64,000 bases of DNA from Larkinella bovis (GTDB lineage: Bacteria; Bacteroidota; Bacteroidia; Cytophagales; Spirosomataceae): assembly GCF_042655385.1 (NCBI RefSeq), contig NZ_JBHSMA010000015.1, forward strand, positions 1 through 64,000. The letters run 5' to 3'. Positions within the stretch are counted from its first letter, which is position 1. Each line of letters starts with the position of its first letter. Below the pieces are notes generated by a model that was given only the letters and a program-made list of their open reading frames with translations, did not search any database and was not told the DNA's origin. The position numbers were made by a program, and so were the translations under genes. Positions 19,038 through 27,919 of this stretch are shown one piece after another.

Positions 19038-19667
19038 ATGGATTTCATCAACCAGGAAGATATACTGAAACTTCTGCTGGCGATGCTGCTGGGCGGTTTG
19101 ATCGGGGCCGAACGGGAATACCGCAGCAAATCGGCGGGGCTGCGGACCACGATTCTGATTTGTGTCGGATCGGCGCTGTTCACCATTGTATCCCGCCGGT
19201 TCAGTGACGACGAGCGGATTGCGGCCAACATCGTGAACGGCATCGGGTTTCTGGGGGCCGGAATTATTTTCCGGCAGGAAACCAGCGTGAAGGGGCTGAC
19301 GACGGCGGCTACCATTTGGGCCGTGGCGGCCATCGGGATGGCGCTGGGGGGCGGATTTTATGATCTGGCGGTGGGCGGTTTTCTCGTGATCGGTACTACG
19401 CTGCTGGTGTTGCCGGTTCTGGCGGGCCGGATCACCCGCGTCAACCAGGCCCGGCAATACCGGATCGTGACGGCGTTCGAAAACCGGTCGCTGGACCATT
19501 ACGAGACGGTTTTCAGGGAATACGGGCTACACCCGCAGCGGCAGATTCAGCAGCGGATTGGCCGCGATATCATTGGGCGCTGGCGGGTCAACGGGCCGGA
19601 AAAAGCCCACGAACGCTGCATCCAGCGGCTGCTCAACGACCCGAATGTGAAAGAGTTTGAGTTCTGA
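19038..19667 (+). CDS. MgtC/SapB family inner-membrane protein
   Basis: 209 residues. The N-terminal hydrophobic part carries the family signature LLLAMLLGGLIGAEREYRSKSAGLRTTILICVGSALFTIVS, followed by NIVNGIGFLGAGIIFR and VKGLTTAATIWAVAAIGMALGGGFY, giving four or five membrane helices. A short cytosolic tail with a regulatory-type fold (YRIVTAFENRS to the end) follows. MgtC-type proteins affect magnesium homeostasis, acid tolerance and ATP synthase activity in pathogens. In environmental Bacteroidota the role is not known. It is divergent from uvrA. The next gene on this strand starts 79 bp after the stop, so cotranscription is possible. Confidence 0.9.
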   Translation: MDFINQEDILKLLLAMLLGGLIGAEREYRSKSAGLRTTILICVGSALFTIVSRRFSDDERIAANIVNGIGFLGAGIIFRQETSVKGLTTAATIWAVAAIGMALGGGFYDLAVGGFLVIGTTLLVLPVLAGRITRVNQARQYRIVTAFENRSLDHYETVFREYGLHPQRQIQQRIGRDIIGRWRVNGPEKAHERCIQRLLNDPNVKEFEF

Positions 19668-19746
19668 AAAGAAGTCGTACGGACTAAAAACACCTATTTT
19701 TTCGTTTATTAAACTGAGTATCCATTTTTGTTCATTAATCAACTCT

Positions 19747-20388
19747 ATGAACCTCATACAGAAAGGCTTACTGGCAATCCTGCTGGTAAGTAGCAGTGTC
19801 GCCTTCGGGCAAATTACCGAGGATCCCGAAGATCGGCGCGGAGATGGCAGAGATCCCCTGAAAACGAAAACTCCCGAAGGGGATCCGCTGCCTTTTGCCC
19901 AACGGTTGCGGTTTGGGGGCGGCATCAGCAATGTGTCTATTGGCAATCCCTTCAGCATTGGCGTTTCACCCGTCATCGCTTACCAGGCCTCCGAGCGGGC
20001 TATTCTGGGCGTTGGTATCAATTACGTCTATTACCGGGCCAAATTGTATTACCAGGGCGGGGCCACTGAAATTTACCGGGCCAATCAGTACGGCGGGCGG
20101 GCGTTTGGGATGTACGAAATTCTGCCGAATGTGATCAAGAATCTCTACGTACACGGAGAATTTGAAAACACGAACATTGGCTATACGAACTACAACATCA
20201 TTCCGTACGAAACGCAGCGTCGCTGGGTCAGTGCCGGTTTGGTAGGATTAACGTATTCGCAACCGATCAGCCGCCGGTTTGGGGTCAATTTAACGGCCTT
20301 GTACAACCTGAGTTACAACGCAGATCCCACGTTCTCGTCGTTTGTTTACGGCGGCAGCCCGTGGGTAATCCGGGTATCGTTCTTCTGA
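19747..20388 (+). CDS. Hypothetical outer-membrane beta-barrel-like protein
   Basis: 213 residues from ATG 19747. The frame is open from 19657, overlapping the previous gene, but only the internal ATG gives a signal peptide (MNLIQKGLLAILLVSSSVAFGQ). The mature part begins with a charged stretch (EDPEDRRGDGRD) and then alternates aromatic and polar residues in strands (LRFGGGISNVSIG; FSIGVSPVIAYQ; AILGVGINYVYYRAKLYY). It ends with WVIRVSFF, a terminal Phe as in outer-membrane barrels. It is probably an 8-10 strand barrel of unknown function. A GC-rich hairpin lies 70 bp downstream. Confidence 0.65.
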   Translation: MNLIQKGLLAILLVSSSVAFGQITEDPEDRRGDGRDPLKTKTPEGDPLPFAQRLRFGGGISNVSIGNPFSIGVSPVIAYQASERAILGVGINYVYYRAKLYYQGGATEIYRANQYGGRAFGMYEILPNVIKNLYVHGEFENTNIGYTNYNIIPYETQRRWVSAGLVGLTYSQPISRRFGVNLTALYNLSYNADPTFSSFVYGGSPWVIRVSFF

Positions 20389-20457
20389 CGGCTCCGCTGG
20401 GTGATGAACCGCTGTTGCCCAACCGAAAAACCGCAGGGTCTTGTGCCGAAAGTCAAC

Positions 20458-20483
20458 ACCCACGCACGGCAGGATGCGTGGGT
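20458..20483. repeat. Perfect 9 bp hairpin downstream of the barrel gene
   Basis: ACCCACGCA (20458-20466) and TGCGTGGGT (20475-20483) pair exactly with an 8-base loop. No T tract follows, so it looks more like a REP-type palindrome than a classical terminator. Confidence 0.5.
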
Positions 20484-20572
20484 TAAGCGAAGAGAGTTGG
20501 GACGGAATGCGAGATGTTCCTAAATCTGTGACTTTATTGAGTAAATAAAAAGCCGGTTCGACTTCCTGTCAT

Positions 20573-21781
20573 ATGACTCCTGGCAGATTTCACTACTTCC
20601 TGTTATCCGGTATTCTTTTCCTTTCGTCGCTTGGGGACGGAGTCGGGCAAACCCCCGACTTCTCCCGGGTGCCGGGAGCCATCGTCGCCCACAGTCCGGC
20701 GTCTTCGGGCCTGTATATCGGTTCGCCCAGCCTGTGCGTACTACCCAACGGCGATTACCTGGCGTCGCACGATTTGTTTGGCCCGAAATCCAATGAGTTT
20801 GTGCAGCCTAATTCGCGCATTTACCGCTCCTCCGACAAGGGGAAGACCTGGACGCAGATTTCGGAAATCAACGGCCAGTTCTGGTCGAAACTCTACGTAC
20901 ACCGCAACGGCCTGTATTTCTTCGGGACGGACAAACACCACGGCAATACCATTATTCGCAAATCCGACGATGGGGGCGTTACCTGGACGAATCCGACCGA
21001 CGGCGAAAATGGCCTTTTGCTGGCCGGTGAATACCATTGCGCGCCGGTGCCGTTTCTGGAACATAACGGGCGGCTCTGGCGGGCGATGGAAGATGCCATG
21101 GGGCCGATCAGACAATGGGGCAAACGGTATGGGGCTTTTATGATGTCTATGCCGCTGGAAGCCGACCCAATGAAAGCCGCCAGCTGGACCAGCAGCAACG
21201 TGCTGCGGTATGATTCGACGTATTTGAACAGGGAGTTTGGCGGCTGGCTCGAAGGCAATGCGGTTTTGAGTCCTGAGGGCGAAATCCTGGACATTCTGCG
21301 CGTGGATCACCGGAAATCGCTGGACGAAAAAGCCGCTTTTGTGCGCATCAGTCCGGATGGAAAAACCGCAACGTTTGCTAGCCATAGCGGTTTTGTACCG
21401 TTTCCCGGCGGAAGTAAAAAGTTCACCATTCGCTACGACCCCAAATCGAAATTGTACTGGATGCTGACGAATTACATTCCCCAGGAAGTCAAACAGGCGA
21501 ATACCGGGAAAAACCCGGCCAGCTTGCGCAATACGCAGGCACTTTGCAGTTCGAATGATCTGAAAACCTGGACCTTACGCCAGATTGTGCTCCAACATCC
21601 CGAGGTGGTTAAACACGGTTTTCAGTATGTTGACTGGCTGTTCGACGGCAAGGACATTATTGTTCTATCACGGACGGCTTACGACGATGGCTTGGGCGGA
21701 GCGCACAACAACCACGACGCCAATTTTCTGACCTTTCACCGGATCAAGAAATTCCGGAAGAAACCGGTTGCCAGTTTATGA
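20573..21781 (+). CDS. Sialidase/BNR-repeat family secreted protein
   Basis: 402 residues with signal peptide (FLLSGILFLSSLGDGVGQ). Two Asp-box (BNR) motifs, S-x-D-x-G-x-T-W, are visible as SSDKGKTW and SDDGGVTW, which mark a six-bladed sialidase-type propeller. Other blade pieces are LYIGSPSLCVLPNGDYLASHD, WLEGNAVLSPEGEILDILRVD and FTIRYDPKSKLYWMLTNYIP. The classical sialidase arginine triad was not identified with certainty, so it may be a glycosidase of related fold or a non-enzymatic binding protein. It is a single gene exported to the periplasm or surface. The IS630-like ORF converges from the other strand 60 bp downstream. Confidence 0.8.
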   Translation: MTPGRFHYFLLSGILFLSSLGDGVGQTPDFSRVPGAIVAHSPASSGLYIGSPSLCVLPNGDYLASHDLFGPKSNEFVQPNSRIYRSSDKGKTWTQISEINGQFWSKLYVHRNGLYFFGTDKHHGNTIIRKSDDGGVTWTNPTDGENGLLLAGEYHCAPVPFLEHNGRLWRAMEDAMGPIRQWGKRYGAFMMSMPLEADPMKAASWTSSNVLRYDSTYLNREFGGWLEGNAVLSPEGEILDILRVDHRKSLDEKAAFVRISPDGKTATFASHSGFVPFPGGSKKFTIRYDPKSKLYWMLTNYIPQEVKQANTGKNPASLRNTQALCSSNDLKTWTLRQIVLQHPEVVKHGFQYVDWLFDGKDIIVLSRTAYDDGLGGAHNNHDANFLTFHRIKKFRKKPVASL

Positions 21782-21841
21782 CGAAAAGTTTCAACAGGTT
21801 TGTTGGGAAATGGGCTGGTTATCAGAATCTTGTGTTTTAGA

Positions 21842-22282
21842 TTAAACGGAAGCTGCCGGAGACGAACCGTTTGTCTTCGGCCCTTCATCCCCAAATTGCT
21901 GTTTTCTGAACCGAAAAAAAGTGCTTGGGCTGACCGGGCGTGGTAGCTGCCTATTGAGTTCCGCCAAGGCTAGCCGGGTGTCATAGGGATATTTCGAGAC
22001 GGCCCTCTGAACAGCCTCTATATGGTGCGGATCGCTCGGATCCAGCTTCGGTTTTTTGCCCCGTCCGCTTTTGTCATATAAGCCTTCAAGTCCTTTTTGC
22101 TGCCAGCGGTTGAGCCAGTTATGAATACTGCGCTGATCGACTTCAAAAATCTGAGAAAGCTCCTGAATATTCATTCCATAATACCGATAAAGAATACACT
22201 GACAGCGTTTTTCAAAGGGGCGTTTCGTTCCTCCACGAACAATTTGGCGGAGTTGCTGAAGATTTTCTTTACTGAGGTACAT
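21842..22282 (-). CDS. IS630-type transposase N-terminal helix-turn-helix ORF, without catalytic part
   Basis: 146 residues. The helix-turn-helix segment MNIQELSQIFEVDQRSIHNWLNRWQQKGLEGLYDKSGRGKKPKL matches the DNA-binding N-terminus (orfA) of IS630 transposases. A second winged-helix-like part follows (YDTRLALAELNRQLPRPVSPSTFFRFRKQQ). The DDE catalytic domain that normally follows, often by frameshift, is absent: the sialidase gene ends only 60 bp beyond the stop. It is therefore a truncated insertion-sequence remnant or a domesticated DNA-binding protein. The intact frame of 146 codons leaves the second option open. The 1.3 kb geneless region on its upstream side may be part of the same insertion scar. 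Confidence 0.75.
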   Translation of the reverse strand: MYLSKENLQQLRQIVRGGTKRPFEKRCQCILYRYYGMNIQELSQIFEVDQRSIHNWLNRWQQKGLEGLYDKSGRGKKPKLDPSDPHHIEAVQRAVSKYPYDTRLALAELNRQLPRPVSPSTFFRFRKQQFGDEGPKTNGSSPAASV

Positions 22283-23592
22283 AAAAGGGTTAAAGGGTTA
22301 ATCGAATCTTTTAAGTCACGAAAAAGTTACGTAACCGGGTATTTTATGGTGTGATCTTAATCGTTCGGAAGCCCATTTAATCAATCCAGCTGAAAGCCTA
22401 GTTTTCAGACGGCCAGAGTAAATCATAAGTGCCCTAATACTTTACAAATGGACCGTATCAATCCCACATTAGCCGCATTGATAAATGCAGTTTTAGGCCA
22501 CTATAGTTATAAATGGATCGGTGGTAATTAGGACAGATTTGAGTCGGATACAGTAACTTTTCGAGCGTACTGTATGAACTTGTGACAGAGAGACAGGAGA
22601 AAATTAACTTCTAATCCGGCATTCAGCATGTCTTGTTAAACAGGCACAGGTGGACGCCGTTTCTGTTCTAATCGGTATCGCTACCAAATGGTAGAAAACT
22701 CTATTAAAAGCAGACGCTAACTAGCCGGGACATGTTCATGAATTGTGCGAAATACGGGTTCTATACGTCGGGTACTTACCCGGCCAGGTACAGCTAATGA
22801 GGTCTAATTCCCATATAGGAGACAGTAAATTGGTAAAAAGGGTTGTTTGCAATTGTATATAAAAAGAATACTATCCTCGCTAATTTTAACCGGGTCCAGA
22901 AGAATTTCCTAAGTACTATTCCTGCTTTTATCCAGTATTGAATGGCTATAAAGATTATAATCACTTTACGTGACATCAAAGCGATTATTTGTATAATTAA
23001 ATTTATTAGTAGAATAGTTTAATGAAATTGTGTGAATTATTTGTTTGATACTATAGAGTATTGTTTTAGTTTAAGTTTATTCATAATAATTTTCGCAGAA
23101 AAACGCCTGTTTGATGGCCTTGGAAACGATTGTCTCTCCTTACGGATAAAGGTTACACTCCAGTTAGATCGAAGACCTAAGTAGTTTACGGAATTTTTTT
23201 TAACAGCAAGTGACCAGCAGGCACTATATTTTTTTAATAACTACTTGTTAGAGAGATGAAAAGACGGAATAAACAGGCTAGAGTCGCGGAATGAATCGGG
23301 CGAAAAAGGTCAGTATTTTAGTCTGATAAACGAGTAAAAATCGGGGTAATGGGAAAGACAGGAGCCGTAGAATAAAAAAACTCCGCATGAGAACCCGGCC
23401 ACGGGATAAAATCTTCGAGGGTTGGGCTGAGAAAGCCTCCGTAACAGATACCGCAATGGTCATCCGGGCCACAAACCTCAGCATCGCAATTTACGGTTTG
23501 GGATATGCCGGTCCCGTTAAATTTATGATTTAGTAACCGGATTAAATCTTTTCTTGTTTAGCTGCTACTGGACTTTTAACAAGCAACGCTGA
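22283..23592. other. 1.3 kb gene-poor, AT-rich region
   Basis: No ORF here shows codon usage or motifs of a real gene. The sequence is much richer in A+T than the rest of the window, especially 22800-23270. It holds a small palindrome GGGTACTTACCC near 22769 but no tRNA-like cloverleaf. A 27-codon frame at 22448-22531 (MDRINPTLAALINAVLGHYS...) followed by a second open stretch reads like a broken gene, but it is too short to assign. Decayed mobile DNA next to the IS630 remnant is the most likely explanation, by inference. Confidence 0.5.
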
Positions 23593-24393
23593 ATGAGAAC
23601 AATCGACGTAATTGCCACGGGTTTACGGTTTCCGGAAGGACCGGCTTTTGCATCGGACGGTACGCTCTGGTGCGTGGAGCAGGAAGGAGCCAGCTTGTTC
23701 TGGCTGAAACCGGACGGAACCAGCGGACGGCTTCATCTGGGCATCGGCAGCCGACCCAATGGCCTGTACATCGATGACCGCGACCGGCTGTGGTTCTGCG
23801 ACTCCGGTTTTCAGGCTATTCGGTGCATTAATTACCCCGATCAGGAACCCGAAACCATTGTCGATCATATCGGCGACGACCCGCTCGACTGGCCCAACGA
23901 CCTGACGTTTGACTCGGAAGGAAATTTGCTTTTTACGTGTCCCGGTTCGCCCGATGAAGATCAACCCGGCTTTGTCGGGGTTTGTACGGCGGTGGGCGAA
24001 GTCCGAAAAATCTCCGAAACCCTGTTTTATCCCAACGGGATTGCCTTCCTGCCCAACGCCCGTACGCTGCTCGTGGCCGAAACCCACCGGAAGCGAATCT
24101 GGGCCGGTCGCTGGGATGGAACCGGTCTGAACTGGATCAGTCCGACGGTTTGGGCTGAAACCGGGCCGACCGGTTTTGGACCGGACGGGTTGACACTCGG
24201 GCCGGATAATTTACTGTATGCGGCTATCTACGGCGGCAGTTGTCTGCAAGTCTACAAACCGACCGGTACGCTCGCGGGAACGATCAAACTCCCCGGCGAA
24301 AACCCCACCAACTGCGCTTTCGATCCCACCAGGCAGCTCGGGCTGGTCGTGACAGAAACCCAAAAAGGGCAATTGCTGTGCATCCGTGACTAA
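23593..24393 (+). CDS. SMP-30/gluconolactonase/LRE family protein
   Basis: 266 residues without a signal peptide, so probably cytosolic. The six-bladed propeller of the SMP-30 family is indicated by RFPEGPAFASDGTLWCVEQEG (metal-ligand Glu near residue 18), IGSRPNGLYIDDRDRLWFCDSG, WPNDLTFDSEGNLLFTCPGS (ligand Asn), LFYPNGIAFLPNARTLLVAET and GPDGLTLGPDNLLYAAIYGG (ligand Asp). Family members hydrolyse sugar lactones such as gluconolactone in a metal-dependent way. No sugar dehydrogenase lies beside it to fix the substrate. It is preceded by the AT-rich gene-poor region and followed by a 200 bp gap. Confidence 0.85.
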   Translation: MRTIDVIATGLRFPEGPAFASDGTLWCVEQEGASLFWLKPDGTSGRLHLGIGSRPNGLYIDDRDRLWFCDSGFQAIRCINYPDQEPETIVDHIGDDPLDWPNDLTFDSEGNLLFTCPGSPDEDQPGFVGVCTAVGEVRKISETLFYPNGIAFLPNARTLLVAETHRKRIWAGRWDGTGLNWISPTVWAETGPTGFGPDGLTLGPDNLLYAAIYGGSCLQVYKPTGTLAGTIKLPGENPTNCAFDPTRQLGLVVTETQKGQLLCIRD

Positions 24394-24592
24394 TCAATAT
24401 GGTCGGGTTAACCGATATCTTTTTACCTAAACAACCATCGCGCAGCCTTTCCCTGTGCGTCAACGCCGTCATCGGACTAGGCTGGTAAACCGGTTTGGGG
24501 TCATATAATCATTTTCCGGCGGTTCGGAACGGGTTGGATTGGTTTTTGTTCGGGAGTCAGGTACCTTACACTCGTCCTACTCAACCACCACG

Positions 24593-25018
24593 ATGACCCC
24601 CGATACTGTCTTCCAGATTGTCAATGCCCTCGTTCTGCCCCAATGGATTCTGATGATGGTCGCTCCCCGCTGGAAACCGACCGACTTCCTCACTAAATCC
24701 CTCCTGATTCCGGCTTTGCTGGCGGTTTTTTATATTTATTACCTTTTTTTCGGCCAGAGTGGTCTGGATTTGCAGTCGTTCAGTACGCTGGAAGGGATAA
24801 AAACGTTATTTAGCCAGAGCGACGCGGTTCTGGCGGGCTGGATTCACTACCTGGCGTTCGACCTGACCGTGGGGTGCTGGATGATGCGTAACAGCCACCG
24901 CCGGGGTATTCCCCACGGTGCGCTGGTTTTGTGTCTGATTTTTACCTTTCTGGCGGGGCCGGTCGGTTTGCTGCTGTACCTGATCATCCGCTCGGTGAAA
25001 CGACAGAAAATCTACTGA
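24593..25018 (+). CDS. ABA4-like (DUF4281) integral membrane protein
   Basis: 141 residues from ATG 24593. The upstream extension to 24539 adds non-hydrophobic residues and was rejected. Four hydrophobic segments are visible: FQIVNALVLPQWILMMVAP, SLLIPALLAVFYIYYLFF, WIHYLAFDLTVGCWMM and ALVLCLIFTFLAGPVGLLLYLIIR. The motifs LPxW, W-x-H-Y-L-x-F-D-L-x-V-G-x-W and GPxGLLLY are typical of ABA4-like proteins. The plant relative acts in neoxanthin formation; the role in bacteria is unknown but may involve carotenoids, by analogy only. The TraB-like gene follows 18 bp downstream, so the two are probably one transcription unit. Confidence 0.85.
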   Translation: MTPDTVFQIVNALVLPQWILMMVAPRWKPTDFLTKSLLIPALLAVFYIYYLFFGQSGLDLQSFSTLEGIKTLFSQSDAVLAGWIHYLAFDLTVGCWMMRNSHRRGIPHGALVLCLIFTFLAGPVGLLLYLIIRSVKRQKIY

Positions 25019-25023
25019 GTTGT

Positions 25024-25031
25024 TATTTTTG
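25024..25031 (+). promoter_or_regulatory. TAnnTTTG box just before the TraB-like gene
   Basis: TATTTTTG matches the Bacteroidota -7 consensus TAnnTTTG. It ends only 5 bp before the ATG at 25037. No clear TTTG -33 element is seen at the right distance. It may be a chance match or give a nearly leaderless transcript. Confidence 0.25.
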
Positions 25032-25036
25032 TCTTG

Positions 25037-25891
25037 ATGAAAAAGATTTCCCTTTTACTGCTGCTGGTTTCTTCCACGGCTTTTTCGCAGTCGCTGCTGT
25101 GGAAAGTGTCGGGCAATGGCCTGAAACAGCCCTCGTATCTGTTTGGAACGTACCATATTCTGAAAGATAGTTACTTGAATCAAAAGCCGAAGGTGAAAGC
25201 CGCCTACGAAGGGGCGGAAGGCGTGGTGGTCGAAACCGAGATCGATTCATCGGCGATGCTATCGATGATGATGCGCAGCATGATGCTTGACAAAAGCCTC
25301 AACAAACTGCTGGCCGAACCGGATTATACGCTGGTCGCCGACGAATTCAAACGGGCTACGGGCTTCGATCTCGGCCTGTTCAATCAGATCAAACCGATCA
25401 TCACCGCCACCATGCTGAGCATGACGTACGCCCAGAAACAGTCGGATACGCTCAGTACATTTACGGGTTTGCCCATCGATCTGTATTTTGCCAGCGACGG
25501 CCGGAAACGCAACAAAACCATCGGGACCTTCGAAACGATGGAAGAGCAAATGTCCTTCCTGCTCGACCACGACCCGGTTGAAAAACAGGCGCAGCAACTG
25601 GTGGAGATGGTCAAAAGTAAAGCGGATATGTACGATATGGGTAAATCCGTTACAGAGCTTTACCTGAAGGAAGACTTGCAGGGCATGTGGAAACTGAGCG
25701 AAAAACAGGGCAAATCCTTCGGGGATATGTCGTACCTGGTCGATGAGCGCAATCACAACTGGATGAAGCGTCTGCCGGGTCTGATGGCGGCCCGGCCCAC
25801 GTTCGTGGCGGTGGGCGCGCTACACCTGCCAGGCCCCAACGGCTTGATCGAACTCCTCAAAAAAGAAGGTTATACAGTCGAACCGCAGTAA
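25037..25891 (+). CDS. TraB/GumN family protein
   Basis: 284 residues starting at ATG 25037; a TTG one codon earlier was ignored. The signal peptide MKKISLLLLLVSSTAFSQ directs export. The family pattern is clear: SYLFGTYHILKDS (the G-T-x-H motif, residues about 35-45), GAEGVVVETEID, and the C-terminal VGALHLPGPNGLIELLKKEGYTVEPQ, matching V-G-A-x-H-L-x-G-x-x-G-L. TraB-like proteins of the EreA/ChaN fold are thought to be metal-dependent hydrolases; the substrate is unknown. The last base of its stop codon at 25891 touches the stop codon of the converging gene at 25892, so the transcripts must overlap. Confidence 0.88.
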   Translation: MKKISLLLLLVSSTAFSQSLLWKVSGNGLKQPSYLFGTYHILKDSYLNQKPKVKAAYEGAEGVVVETEIDSSAMLSMMMRSMMLDKSLNKLLAEPDYTLVADEFKRATGFDLGLFNQIKPIITATMLSMTYAQKQSDTLSTFTGLPIDLYFASDGRKRNKTIGTFETMEEQMSFLLDHDPVEKQAQQLVEMVKSKADMYDMGKSVTELYLKEDLQGMWKLSEKQGKSFGDMSYLVDERNHNWMKRLPGLMAARPTFVAVGALHLPGPNGLIELLKKEGYTVEPQ

Positions 25892-27067
25892 CTACGCAAA
25901 CCGCCGTTTCAGAATATCGATCAGCATCGCGACTTCGTCGCTGCTCATGTCCCACAGGTACTGGGCGGCATAGCGATACGAAACCAGATCCCGGGCCTGA
26001 TCGTAGCTGGTGGCGCGGTTCAGTTCTTCAATCGCTTCGTTGTAGGAAGCTGCGTTGCCGTTGAACAACTGATTGATAAACATAAACTTCTGGTTCAGCG
26101 AAATGCTTTTGCTGATGCTCTCGATGGGGGCCCGGTAAAACGTTTCGCCGATGGTAACCGGACCGCTCGACTCTTCATCCCCCTTCGGGCTCACCGTGGA
26201 AACTTCGCTCAAATGCGTCGTCGCCTGACTGGGCTGCATCGAGGGGGCCTGCGGTTCGGCAGAGGGGCCCGAATTGTCCAGAAAATGCGGTTTTATAGTG
26301 GTTTCCGAATCCGCTCCGCTGCCATTAACGACAACTTCCAGACCGTTCGTTGGCGGAACCGCCGGATCGTCAACTTCCGTATCGAAAAACGACTTATTGG
26401 CGGTCGAAACCGGTTGCGGGGGCGCAAAGTCGTAGGATGATTTACGGAGCAAAACGCCCGGGTCGAGCAGGACTTTTTCGGAAAACAGCGGGATGTATTT
26501 CTCCGGTTTTTCCAGTTCCCGGCCGCGCTGCATCAAAATCTCATCGAGCCAGTTCAACGCCTGGTTGACGTACACCACGCTCTTGCCTTTCATCCGCTCT
26601 TCGAGAGCCGCCGGAACAAATTTATTGATCTGGGTATAGCGCGTCAGCTGGTGAGCCGCATCGGCCGACAGCGAGAAATCGGGCTGATTCCGAAGGGCTT
26701 CGTCGAAATAATGACGCGGATCGAAAATCAGAATCAACGTCCGGCGGGTCGCATCAGCCAGCAACGGTTCCAGGTGTTCCCGGCGTACCGAAATGTGCTG
26801 CGAGATGGTATTCATAAACACCTGCATGGCCTGCCGGACATCCGGGTGTTCAAAATCGAAATACGGGCTGCGAAAACGCTCGGCATCGCTGCGCCATTTT
26901 TCGGATAAAGTACTGATGACAAACAAGTTGACCTGGCTGACCGGGCTTAGTTTCAACAACTCCTGACCGCTGATGACCGTGTGATGGGCAAAGAAATCAC
27001 CGGCCACTTTGCGAGCGTACGATTTACAATATTCGGTGAGGGAAGAAGAATTGAACTTGTTCGACAT
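25892..27067 (-). CDS. Conserved Bacteroidota protein of unknown function
   Basis: 391 residues from ATG 27067; an upstream extension to 27127 is possible. The N-terminal half is a helical cytosolic region (LTEYCKSYARKVAGDFF; VNLFVISTLSEKWR; LILIFDPRHYFDEAL). A Ser/Pro-rich low-complexity linker follows at about 240-310. The C-terminal domain of about 75 residues runs from SKSISLNQKFMFINQLFNGN through YNEAIEELNRATSYDQA to AAQYLWDMSSDEVAMLIDILKRRF. The pattern S-L-N-x-K-F-x-F-I-N-x-L-F-x-G-N recurs as a conserved module in Bacteroidota proteins as far as I recall, but no function is known. It is divergent from thymidine kinase and abuts the TraB-like gene stop to stop. Confidence 0.7.
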   Translation of the reverse strand: MSNKFNSSSLTEYCKSYARKVAGDFFAHHTVISGQELLKLSPVSQVNLFVISTLSEKWRSDAERFRSPYFDFEHPDVRQAMQVFMNTISQHISVRREHLEPLLADATRRTLILIFDPRHYFDEALRNQPDFSLSADAAHQLTRYTQINKFVPAALEERMKGKSVVYVNQALNWLDEILMQRGRELEKPEKYIPLFSEKVLLDPGVLLRKSSYDFAPPQPVSTANKSFFDTEVDDPAVPPTNGLEVVVNGSGADSETTIKPHFLDNSGPSAEPQAPSMQPSQATTHLSEVSTVSPKGDEESSGPVTIGETFYRAPIESISKSISLNQKFMFINQLFNGNAASYNEAIEELNRATSYDQARDLVSYRYAAQYLWDMSSDEVAMLIDILKRRFA

Positions 27068-27277
27068 ATCAAAATATCTTTGCTTTGTAAAGATATGGTT
27101 TTCGCTCAGAAAATTCCGTTCGGACATTGGTGAAATTATTGGAAGGGCGGCTTTTTTGTCACAACAAGAAAAATGCCAGATTCGTGAGAAATAACGTGGT
27201 TGTCGGGCTTTATCAGTGTCTTTGTTACCACGGCTGTTGCCAGGTGTTCAATTCTTTTATTCAACGCTACAAAACGT

Positions 27278-27919
27278 ATGTTTATTGAACCCAACCGCCG
27301 ACGTGAACCGCCCCACCTTCGTACGGGTTGGATTGAAGTGATCTGTGGATCGATGTTTTCCGGGAAAACCGAGGAACTGATCCGGCGGGTGAATCGGGCC
27401 GTGATTGCCCGGCTTAAGGTTGTCATTTTCAAGCCCTTGGTCGATACGCGCTACCACGAGCAAAACATCGTTTCGCATAACGCCAACTCGATCCGGTCGC
27501 AACCCGTTCTGTCGGCACGGGAGATGCTGGCGCTGGCCGGAGACAGCGAGGTGGTGGGCATCGACGAAGCCCAGTTTTTCGACGATAAAGAACTGATCGA
27601 AGTCTGCAACACCCTGGCCAACGAAGGCCGGCGCGTCATTCTGGCCGGGCTCGACATGGATTTTGAAGGCAAACCGTTCGGCTGCATGCCGCAACTAATG
27701 GCCATTGCCGAATACGTCACGAAAGTCCACGCCATCTGCGTTGTTTGTGGCGACATTGCCAATTATTCCTACCGGCTGGTTCCTTCCAAAGAAAAGGTCT
27801 TGCTCGGCGAAACCGAGAGCTACGAAGCCCGCTGCCGCCGTTGTTATAACCTGGGTTCGCAGGTCGTGAGCAAGGAATGGGTGTATGAAGACAGTAATGA
27901 GTTGAGAATTAAGAGTTAA
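27278..27919 (+). CDS. tdk: Thymidine kinase
   Basis: 213 residues from ATG 27278; the frame is open from 27200 but the upstream part is not conserved-looking. Thymidine kinase phosphorylates thymidine to dTMP in the salvage pathway. The P-loop is GSMFSGKTEEL near residues 24-34, the Walker B-like segment is EVVGIDEAQFF, and the zinc-binding lid cysteines are CVVCGD and CRRCYN. ILAGLDMDFEGKPFG is the conserved core strand. The last codons (ELRIKS and stop) fall inside a 7-bp-period repeat tract, and the same tract encodes ELRVKS in uvrA. Downstream lies the porZ-like gene after 19 bp. Uridine kinase lies two genes on, so two salvage kinases are close together. Confidence 0.95.
   Translation: MFIEPNRRREPPHLRTGWIEVICGSMFSGKTEELIRRVNRAVIARLKVVIFKPLVDTRYHEQNIVSHNANSIRSQPVLSAREMLALAGDSEVVGIDEAQFFDDKELIEVCNTLANEGRRVILAGLDMDFEGKPFGCMPQLMAIAEYVTKVHAICVVCGDIANYSYRLVPSKEKVLLGETESYEARCRRCYNLGSQVVSKEWVYEDSNELRIKS

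Noticed and set aside
22448..22531. Short reading frame MDRINPTLAALINAVLGHYS... in the AT-rich region
   Set aside because: Only 27 codons, with no start-site signal. Possibly decayed coding DNA, not a gene.
23278..23484. 68-codon minus-strand frame (hydrophobic)
   Set aside because: No start signal, and the hydrophobic residues arise from T-rich sequence. It is isolated in the gene desert.
27200..27277. Upstream extension of thymidine kinase
   Set aside because: The added N-terminal residues are not typical of the family and the ATG at 27278 gives the expected length.
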